DNA from: Immersiella caudata
Lineage: Eukaryota > Ascomycota > Sordariomycetes > Sordariales > Lasiosphaeriaceae
NCBI GenBank assembly: GCA_030512335.1
Contig: JAULSU010000004.1
Location: 5,394,001-5,458,000, forward strand
Reading direction: 5' to 3'
Length of the DNA: 64,000 bases
Part shown: positions 32,829 through 41,571 of the stretch, piece after piece
Numbering within the stretch: position 1 is the first letter of the stretch
Layout: each line of letters opens with the position of its first letter
Program-made: the position numbers and the translations under genes
The notes under the pieces: model-generated
Database searches by the model: none
Told to the model about the DNA's origin: nothing
The model's input: the letters and a program-made list of their open reading frames with translations, nothing else

Positions 32829-33186
32829 GGTGTGGGGTCGATATTTTTGTCTAGTGACTATACCACAACTTATGGTACATACCAACCATCTGCTTCAACA
32901 ACGGCCAACTCGGAACCACCAGAGATGATCAACGTCTTTCAGTGGCTTTCCCCGGGCTCGGGACATTAACTTGCCTTATACACCTTCTAGCCAGCCATTC
33001 GGTACTCCCAAAGTCCCAACATACCGCCACTTTCACTTCATAACCCCCTATCTCGCTACATGGCATGCACCGATCGCGTCACCCATACACCAAGACAGAA
33101 ACCTGAGAATTCTTATTCTATAGCCACACTCCGAATCACTGTCATTTCATTAGGAAATATATATCAGGCTACAAAGAAAATGAATA
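32829..33186. other. Intergenic region
   Basis: 3' flank of the microexon HET gene next to the solo LTR. Nothing else recognised. Confidence 0.5.
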
Positions 33187-36100
33187 TCACCAAAGGGTTC
33201 CAGCATCGCCGTCTCTGGACACATACTGTGCTTCCACCATTCCAACCCCTAGCCTTTCATATCCCACGCCATTCTCTTTCTTCCAAACAATAAGGACATA
33301 GTAAATCTTCCGAGGGTTTTCCTTCCAGTCGTATTTCTTCATGCCAACAGCTACGCAATGTTTGAACTCGACCCGATCGGACACATCAAACCATATACGG
33401 CCCACTTCCTCCGTCCCATCGACAATAATATGTCCATCCGCCTGTTGTTCCACTCGGCAAGTTTCACCAAACCGCCTTACTTTGACATCCAGCGCCTTCC
33501 CATCATCGGTGAAACCAAGATCTACGCGGCTTGGGACCACGAGACTCTGCATCATAGAACTATCGGAGAGAAAATCAATACCTCCGGAATATGCCATCCA
33601 AGACCATGATGGCACAGTTCGATCGCCGTAGGAAATCCGGGACGTCTTATCCTCCTCAGATCGCTTCCACAGGAGAAGGGAACCACGAAAGCAATCAAAG
33701 ATCCCATATCTTACTTCAGTTTTTAGCACCTGCGCCATACGCTCGACCAAGCTGTCAATCGCAACGTCCCTATCAGTTCCAATAGTAAGGTGAGATGCCG
33801 AATACTTCTTGAACAGGAACTGGATGAAATCGGCGGTGCGTCTAGACCCAGATTGAGTAAGTCTCCTTGGAAAATTAGGGTCAAGAACGAAATATTGTTT
33901 CCCAAACGGCCTAGAGCAAGGTAAGACTTCGTACCGCGTCTGATATTCAATTGTATAAACTTACGGGGACAGTTTTGTAAGCTGTTCACATAGCACTCCG
34001 TCTCCACACTCGCAATACGTGTGCGCCGTAGTGAAATGGATGATTCGCCGGGAAAGTACCCTTTCTTGCAGTACCCAAGCTCTCTTCATAAGTGCCCCAT
34101 CATCCACATCTTTGTTAAAGTCACACTTGCAAGTCAATATGCTTGGAGTGATTGGTGCTCTAATATCCGGGGGATCCGTTTGTAGACTGAGGAAGCCATC
34201 TCCCCAGCCGTGTGCTGAACTCGCAGCAATGGTACAGTAGGCGCAGGCGAAGATATTTGCCATTGTCTTAGCTTGGGTTCCCCAGTCGCCGTCATCTCCT
34301 TGGATAATGCAGAGAGCGTCGATCCAGAGGTACTGCTTCTGCAGTGCTCGAGTCACCTGAACTGCGTGTTGAAATGTCTTTGGCAGCTCATCGTAGCTGA
34401 AGCCTTGCAGTCGATCTTGATAGTTTTTTCGGTTGGTGCAGAAACGGTTCTTTTCTTCTGCTGTGGGGGCGCCCCAACAGTGCGAGAGTGCAAGGTAGTC
34501 TTCCCCTTGAATCTGCTTTTCGACAAGATTTACTTTGTCAGGGTTACCAACAAAGATAACCCTCGTCGGCCAAAAATTCTGATTTTCTCGTCGCTGGTGG
34601 CATTCAGTGTGATTTGAGTCGCAGAATTGAAGCCACTTTTGTAGCAAGAAAAAGTATGGAGGGTTGGCGGTTGAATTGGAAGAGACGGCATTATGGGAGG
34701 AATTTGGCAGCAGTTCGCTCTGAAACTCCGCAGCGATACTGTGACGTTTCCACGATGTCTACGAAAGAGAGTAAGGTCAGCAATCACAACCATCTCATCC
34801 ATCTCAAAGGGTCTACTTACCCACTACACCACCACACACACCAAGGTCAGCAATCACAACCATCTCATCCATCTCAAAGGGTCTACTTACACCCTACACC
34901 ACCACACACACCAAGGTCAGCAATCACAACCATCTCATCCATCTCAAAGGGTCTACTTACACCCTACACCACCACACACACCAAGGTCAGCAATCACAAC
35001 CATCTCATCCATCTCAAAGGGTCTACTTACACCCTACACCACCACACACACCAAGGTCAGCAATCACAACCATCTCATCCATCTCAAAGGGTCTACTTAC
35101 CAACTACACCACCACACACACCAAGGTCAGCAATCACAACCATCTTATCCATCTCAAAGGGTCTACTTACCAACTACACCACCACACACACCAAGGTCAG
35201 CAATCACAACCATCTCATCCATCTCAAAGGGTCTACTTACCAACTACACCACCACACACACCAAGGTCAGCAATCACAACCATCTCATCCATCTCAAAGG
35301 GTCTACTTACATCCTACACCACCACACACACCAAGGTCAGCAATCACAACCATCTCATCCATCTCAAATGGTCTACTTACATCCTACACCACCACACACA
35401 CCAAGGTCAGCAATCACAACCATCTCATCCATCTCAAATGGTCTACTTACGCCCTACACCACCACACACACCAAGGTCAGCAATCACAACCATCTCATCC
35501 ATCTCAAAGGGTCTACTTACCCACTACACCACCACACACACCAAGGTCAGCAATCACAACCATCTCATCCATCTCAAAGGGTCTACTTACGTCCTACACC
35601 ACCACACACACCAAGGTCAGCAATCACAACCATCTCATCCATCTCAAATGGTCTACTTACGCCCTACACCACCACACACACCAAGGTCAGCAATCACAAC
35701 CATCTCATCCATCTCAAAGGGTCTACTTACCCACTACACCACCACACACACCAAGGTCAGCAATCACAACCATCTCATCCATCTCAAAGGGTCTACTTAC
35801 ATCCTACACCACCACACACACCAAGGTCAGCAATCACAACCATCTCATCCATCTCAAATGGTCTACTTACATCCTACACCACCACACACACCAAGGTCAG
35901 CAATCACAACCATCTCATCCATCTCAAATGGTCTACTTACCAACTACACCACCACACACACCAAGGTCAGCAATCACAACCATCTCATCCATCTCAAAGG
36001 GTCTACTTACGTCCTACACCACCACACACACCAAGGTCAGCAGTCACAACCATCTCATCCATCTCAAAGGGTCTACTTACCAACTACACCACCACACACA

Positions 36101-36924
36101 CCAAGGTCAGCATGTATCTTTAGTTCACAGCCTATCCACATACCTCCTGCAAGCGTGTTTATCGTCAGCGACTAGTCTCGTAATCCTTAGAAAACGTACC
36201 GCCTATATGTTGTTAGATTCTAAAATTTAAGGCTTTAGCTGGAGAATGAATCCTACTTTAAATCCGTCATGAATCCAGCCGGGGCCTTGTGCGGCTGCCG
36301 ATGCCATTGTGAAGGGTGGGCTCCTGCCAGCCATTTGTTTATACGATAGGGAATCTGGCGGGGTTTGCCTGTTTTATGGTGCTATACTGGGCGTGAATCT
36401 CAGGAGCGAGGAGCTTGACCATGGGGGTAGCTGAGCGATGGTCCTCCTCCGGGAAGGGCTGTACGTCTCCGGCGTCCCAGTACAAAGGTACCTTAGGGAG
36501 GCGAAACGTCCTATTGTCTTTCAGCGCTTTTTTTTCTACCTTGAGAGCATCGTGTGGTTTGTCCCAACTGTCTGCCGCTCCGCCATTTGTTGCTCCCTGG
36601 TATGTTTCTTCAATATTATTATCAGTTTTGCTCGGAGGGGCGCGCGGTGTTGTGCTTGAAGATGTAGGCGGCAGTGCTGCAGCAAGGAGGGTGGAGGCAT
36701 TCGCTATCGGTCGCGGGATCGAAGGGGCTGTTGTGATCGGTAGAGCAGCTTGCTTTGGGAGGACGGGAACTAGAGCTTGTCAGCAGGGAACATCAGAGAT
36801 CGTTATTCTCCACACCTTCTGCTTGATTTGTTCGTACGACGGCACTAGACGGTGGCGCGTTATTTTGTGCTCCCGACACTTTCTGGCTTCCTCTATCGCA
36901 CCTAGTCCGTTTCCACCACGTCAT
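33187..36924 (-). CDS. HET-domain protein with single-codon microexon array
   Basis: Proposed 712-aa protein from 26 exons. Exons 36924-36816, 36769-36388 and 36323-36257 encode a Pro/Ala/Ser-rich N-terminus. Microexons GCG (36202-36200) and GAG (36146-36144) follow. Then come 19 microexons of 3 nt every 70 bp from 36083 to 34821, encoding LDLDDWGDWGDDLLLGGGW. The HET exons are 34758-33965 and 33910-33187. All junctions keep frame. The introns are 46-67 nt with GTRNGT-like donors (GTAGGA and GTATAG are weaker), CTAAC or GCTGAC branch sites and AG acceptors. The HET core is near residue 296: YLALSHCWG, QYLWIDALCIIQGDD. A conserved VPSWSWMAYSGG lies in the last exon. If only 34647-33187 is translated, a 468-aa HET protein results. 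The HET part is firm. The 5' structure is inference from splice signals and frame and needs RNA data. Confidence 0.7.
34773..36112 (-). repeat. 19 x 70-bp tandem array (intron plus 3-nt block)
   Basis: Nineteen units of exactly 70 bp. On the minus strand each is a 67-nt segment with GTAAGT start, GCTGAC branch site 23 nt before its end and GGTGTAG end, plus a 3-nt block. In the 67-nt part I see one common polymorphism (12th base C in 14 units, A in 5) and two singletons. The 3-nt block takes six forms: TTG x5, GAT x4, GAC x2, TGG x3, GGT x3, GGC x2. Because 70 is not a multiple of 3 and the unit has no plus-strand stops, long spurious plus-strand frames arise. Confidence 0.97.
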
Positions 36925-37375
36925 ACAAGATAAACCGCCAGCATGCCGTTATATGCACTTTTTATAAGAGGTCAAGTTGTTTAATGCTGCGAAAAGGGGA
37001 AGTGGTAAAGTTGAAGTGGTGCTCCCCGCGCGGTTGTCGTGATGTTGATGCCCAAGGATATTGAGGTGGCTAGCTCTGGCGCCAACGGAAGTTTCCGAGA
37101 CACCCTGGCGCCACCTTCCAAGGGCATCCTCATTGGGCGCGAGCGACCGAAAAAAATAAACTGCTTCAAAGTTTCCCTCAAAATCACTTGCTTCAGCTCT
37201 TCGAGGAGAAACAGCAGAGATGTACTTGGAAGCAAGCGCAATTAGATAGCAAGTTTGTCGAAAGAAGATCTGCTGTTAGAGCAAGGCGGTGAAGCGAACT
37301 GGACTGTGCGCTTTCCTGGGCAAATGCCGGAAGATTCGCACGGAGCCGTGCAAGATCCACAGTAACTGATTGGAA
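36925..37375. other. Intergenic region
   Basis: Putative promoter of the microexon HET gene. An open frame at 37039-37245 has no supporting features. Confidence 0.5.
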
Positions 37376-37686
37376 TAGGGTTCCGAAATTTCACTTCACC
37401 CCCAACCTTTTCGCAATTGCACTTCTTTCACACCGAAGATTTTTGAAAAGTGGAAATTTCACGCACGGACCATTTTCTTAGGGTTAGGGTTATGTGTGGA
37501 ATATCATACCCAGTATTATGCCCCAATGTCAGACATCATGAACACCCAGTCTGCCCTAGCACAGCAAAATGTGGGGGACCCCCCTGTCACCTAAAATTTC
37601 AGTTTTTCACCCCTAAGTTTTTCGCAATCCACTTTTACTAGAAAGGGTGAAAAGTGAAATTTCGCAATTTCACTTTCGGAACCCTA
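37376..37686. mobile_element. MITE, hAT-like, with 8-bp target duplication
   Basis: A 311-bp non-coding element with 13-bp terminal inverted repeats TAGGGTTCCGAAA / TTTCGGAACCCTA. It is flanked by identical 8-bp direct repeats GATTGGAA (37368-37375 and 37687-37694). An 8-bp duplication suggests hAT-type transposition. The interior contains TTAGGGTTAGGG at about 37480. The insertion lies within the loop of a host inverted repeat (CCACAGTAACT / AGTTACTGTGG). Confidence 0.85.
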
Positions 37687-39283
37687 GATTGGAATTTTGA
37701 TGAGTTACTGTGGGTCTCGGCGAGAGCCTGGTCCTGGTACGCCAGCGGCCTCCAGCTGCAAAAGTGGGGGCTAGTGGCTGGGGAGTCAGCAGCGCTGTAA
37801 GCAGCCAGTTCTGGCTTTTGTTAGGCATTACTACCTCGGTACCTCCCCGCTACAGATGTGGCCCGCAGAGTCACAACAGCTAGAGGCCTACCCCGCAATC
37901 CTTAAAACAGTTAACTAAAAATTCAGCGACACCCATTTCGCCTTCCACTGTATAACGGGCTCGCTCTGCTCAGGCCTGTCGACTATGGGAACACCACTTT
38001 ACTTCCACCCATAGCCGCGCAGTGAAAATGTAGCGAAGTAAACTATAGCATTCGAAAGCCAGAATCCACGGCTTTCTAACGTGCTAAACGGCAACTGCTC
38101 GTATCGCCACGCGGAAATTGTGGATTAAAGTCATCCCAGGAGCTACCAAAAAAAAGCACTCACGCGCGGCCCCCTCCACTACTGTAAAAAGTGGGTCTGC
38201 GACGTGATGTTTTCATGGCACAACAGGGATTGAGGTCTGCCACGTCCAGGCCAGCAGGGCTTTCCAAGATGATGAAGACAAGCAGTCCAGTGATAAAGGT
38301 GAGGCGACCATCGATGGCCGAAACATCGTAGAGGGGGAGTATAGTGACGAGGTCAATGATAAAAAGAGTTTCCGATCCTGCGCAAACAGTGTGCTCCACG
38401 GTTTGGGGGCCACAGACTGCTCTCGCATCATGATAGCGCAACGGCCTTTTGTGGTTGTGTAACGTGTACCGTGCACCAAAACCTTCTTGCTCCCAAGCGC
38501 CTTGAAATCCCAGTATTATAACTCTGAATGAAGCTCCTCCACCAAGTGACTTTGCGGCAGAAGGACCTCTACCTCATAAAGCTCTTCGCAATACGCCGGG
38601 CTCATCCTCTTCGACAGCCAGAACGTGGCACCTTTGGCGGGTCCATAGGTTCGGTCGCCCAGGATCAAAAGCTCGACATCTCCCGCGGCTTTATTTTCCT
38701 TGCGCTCTTGGATGCAGTAGCCGTGGTGGTTGTAACAACAACAAAGTTTCGTGACGGTGATCGGGAGGCGATTTGACAGTCAGACACTTGACGTAGCGCC
38801 AGTTCGGCCTCAGGATACTTTTCTCGCTTTCTGTGCGAGAGGGGTGGCATTTGCCATGTGTTGCGGGATCGAGGTAATGTCGGTACTTTTCAGGTATAAA
38901 GTGTGGGATTCTGACATTAGCAGTATCCATTTCCGACAGGTGTTCGACTTTCGCGGCGGAGAAATCTTTGATCCCCAACTCCTGAGTTGCTACCTTGGGT
39001 TCAGCTAATGCTGTTGTGTGGATTCGATGTTTGTCTCGGTGCGTTATATGCGGTTCAACGTTGATGCGAAAGGAGGACGATGGCCGTCAAAGATTGAACT
39101 CCTCGGGGCCAGCGGTTTTAATAGGAACTCGCAATCGACAACTGCGCAGCCAGGGATCGAATCAACGTCTTTGTCCGAGAAAATCAGCGTGTTCAGTCGC
39201 AAACCATATGCAAATCAGCTGACTCGACACAAAGCTCAATCCCCTGATTATCCACCAAACCACAATGAACCCAATCATGGTTC
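37687..39283. other. Gene-poor region with coding-like relic
   Basis: About 1.6 kb. On the minus strand at 38160-38441 a frame reads FIIDLVTILPLYDVSAIDG and RLTFITGLLVFIILE, resembling the membrane segments of fungal DUF6594-like proteins. Length and context suggest only a relic. The rest shows no supported gene. Confidence 0.45.
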
Positions 39284-41215
39284 TCACCGTATCTCAAACT
39301 TTCTCGTCTCCCCCGATCCCACTGCACCTCCTCTCTGCTGCTCGTCATCACCATCCATAATCCCATGCACATATGCCTCTCCAACCAGCTCGTAGTACTC
39401 TCGTTGCCTCCGAAGAACAAATGGACATTGTCCTCCCATCAGCACCACCACCTCATCACCCGGCATGACACCTGCATCCGTGAGCCCAAGGTACCCACGA
39501 CCTGTTAGAAACAACTTCCGCCGGAAAGTGGCCGGGTGCAGCCCGGTCATCCTCCCCTCCCGTTTGGCTCCCAAGCCGAGGCTGCAATCACGCATCCCCA
39601 CATCGACAGCCACTCTTTCGCAATCTGCCACCATGGTATGAGAAAAGGCCGTCTTGATGTTGCTGTAAGGAAGTTGACAACCAGCCATTGCAGAGAGCGT
39701 CAGATCAAGCCATGTCATCCACTCCTCGACCACATCGTGCCTGGACTCGGTGGTCCCGGCCGTGGGAGTGACGTGGCGTACAGCGTCGAAGATATAGCCC
39801 TTGCAGCTAAGCCTTGTGCCGGAATCGTCGAGAGAGATTTCAGGCAATGAATCCCCAGAAGCTGAATACAGCTTCCCTATCGGTACCCGGTCGCCTTCGG
39901 CGATGGGAATTTCTTGATCAGTAGCCAATGTCGTTGATCGCCAGTCAGGGCTGATGCCGCGCTTGAAGAAGTGCATGGCCGTTCCCTTTGCCGTCCAGTC
40001 TGGTACCCAGGAGGGCAGTTTCAACAACGAATTCCCCTCCCCGCGGCAGCAATGGCCAAGGATGTCGAGACTGCGATGCTTTTGGATGAGCGTCCAGGCG
40101 ATCTGAGCGTAAGCCTCCTCCACGGGACGGTCGTACGCGACGTGGAGCAGCTCAGCGCCATCCAGGCTCGTAGGAATCAGCGCGTAGAGTTTGTCTCGTG
40201 GGTTTGTGGCGTCGAAGCTTCGCAGCGATGGGAGGAGGTCTGCGAGGCGGAGGAAGCGGCTTGTGCCGGTTTCGATGTACTGCGCCCGAAGCTCGCGATA
40301 TATCTGCATCACGACCACTGGAGTGTTGTTGGCGAGACCGGGGTTCTGCGAGAAGAAGGAGCCATGGCCGTGCGAGGAAAGATGGCGGAGGATTTCGCCG
40401 ACGGCGAGGATCGTTTGGAAGGGGATCTCGTATTTGCCGATCAAGACGCGGGTGGCCCGCTTTGTAGGCGCTGTTGCTTCCTGGTACACCCAGATCCGGG
40501 ACCACCATGGGTTGGAGAAGATGTGCTCCATGCCTTGCAGCTCTCTATCTCCGAGCGGGTCTCCCTCGTCTCCTATCACTTCGAAGAGGATGCGCCGAGC
40601 ATCTCGGTCGGTGATGGACCCAAGCGACGCGGACACGGAGCGGTTGAGGCTCGTCAACCGTGGGAGCCAAAAGTCGTGAAAGAGATCCTCCATCCAGTCT
40701 AATGTCCGGGCCGTCCCGTCGATAGCCTCGCCAAGCCACACCAGAACGAGGTCGGAACCCTCGTAGACTCTCTTCATGAGCTGGATCTGGGCCCGTTTCT
40801 CGTCCATGTCGGCTTGGTTGATGCACACTGCGTCGACCCAGAGAACGGGACACTCGTGTTCGCGCCGGCGAGACCTAAGAAACGCCTCCAGATTGCCGCT
40901 CACCTCGGTAGGGCAGCCGTCCAGCAGAATTGTCCGAGGTTCCAGAGCCGAGCCCCAAGCGTAAGAGAGGGCGTGGTACGGCTTTGTCTTGGAGATGTGA
41001 CTGTGTTCCAGGAAGCAAGAGATGGGCTCGTCTTCGCTGCCTGGATTGAGAATGAGGAGCCGTATCTCGTCGTCTTGGAGTCGCCGGTACTTGTGCACGC
41101 GGTCGATGGGTGATGATTCTGGGCCCGGAGAGGGAGGTGGAGAGGCGGATAGCGGCGGGTGTGTCAAGGTGCCAGCCGTCATTTGGAGGCCGCCAAATCG
41201 GCGTGCAAAAGCCAT
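39284..41215 (-). CDS. HET-domain protein
   Basis: A single-exon HET protein of 643 aa with the standard architecture. The core begins near residue 80: YHALSYAWG, CPVLWVDAVCINQADMDEK, LVLVWLGEAIDG. Then follow IFSNPWWSRIWVYQE and DPRDKLYALI. The C-terminal module KLFLTGRGYLGLTDAGVMPG, CPFVLRR and YYELVGEAYVHGIMDG is the conserved end of this subclass. The start at 41215 is the first ATG; the ATG at 41182 is an alternative. It lies 357 bp downstream of the NACHT-SH3-ankyrin gene on the same strand. No lesion was seen. Confidence 0.95.
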   Translation of the reverse strand: MAFARRFGGLQMTAGTLTHPPLSASPPPSPGPESSPIDRVHKYRRLQDDEIRLLILNPGSEDEPISCFLEHSHISKTKPYHALSYAWGSALEPRTILLDGCPTEVSGNLEAFLRSRRREHECPVLWVDAVCINQADMDEKRAQIQLMKRVYEGSDLVLVWLGEAIDGTARTLDWMEDLFHDFWLPRLTSLNRSVSASLGSITDRDARRILFEVIGDEGDPLGDRELQGMEHIFSNPWWSRIWVYQEATAPTKRATRVLIGKYEIPFQTILAVGEILRHLSSHGHGSFFSQNPGLANNTPVVVMQIYRELRAQYIETGTSRFLRLADLLPSLRSFDATNPRDKLYALIPTSLDGAELLHVAYDRPVEEAYAQIAWTLIQKHRSLDILGHCCRGEGNSLLKLPSWVPDWTAKGTAMHFFKRGISPDWRSTTLATDQEIPIAEGDRVPIGKLYSASGDSLPEISLDDSGTRLSCKGYIFDAVRHVTPTAGTTESRHDVVEEWMTWLDLTLSAMAGCQLPYSNIKTAFSHTMVADCERVAVDVGMRDCSLGLGAKREGRMTGLHPATFRRKLFLTGRGYLGLTDAGVMPGDEVVVLMGGQCPFVLRRQREYYELVGEAYVHGIMDGDDEQQRGGAVGSGETRKFEIR

Positions 41216-41571
41216 TTCGCCTTTTTACCACTCTTGATGGTAATTTCGACGAAGTCTGTGTATCTGTGGAATGTGCAGTGGGCGAAGCAGGAGAGAAGAG
41301 GAGAAGAGGGGTTTCTGCCAGGTTGCCATGTGCGGCTGAACTGGACCTCATCGGAGATCGAGCACACCAATCAGCACCACGGAAAACATTGCCTTGGAAA
41401 ACTATGTGGAGCTCATGATCCTTGCTCTCGATCGATTGCGTTCATGCGTGTGCGGGAACATTTCGAGCTAACCAGATGAACTACCTAGCAATGAACTGTA
41501 TTCGTTTTGCTATGAAAAAGAAGAGAAATCAATCTGGCACAACGTCAAGTGCCTGACCTGGGAAAGAGCTA
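41216..41571. other. Short intergenic region
   Basis: Promoter of the HET gene at 39284-41215 and 3' end of the NACHT-ankyrin gene. Nothing else seen. Confidence 0.5.

Noticed and set aside
34773..36112. CRISPR-like array
   Set aside because: The invariant part is 67 nt with 3-nt 'spacers', in a eukaryote, with no cas genes; the structure is introns plus codons.
34614..36230. Plus-strand frames of 538, 476 and 245 codons encoding His/Pro/Thr-rich repeats
   Set aside because: They exist only because the 70-bp unit has no plus-strand stops and its length is not a multiple of three, so every frame stays open. Splice signals and the HET frame are on the minus strand.
36415..36933. 172-codon plus-strand frame
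   Set aside because: Lies opposite the proposed N-terminal exons of the microexon HET gene; no homology-like features.
37480..37492. Telomere
   Set aside because: Only two TTAGGG units, located inside a MITE; the window continues with genes on both sides.
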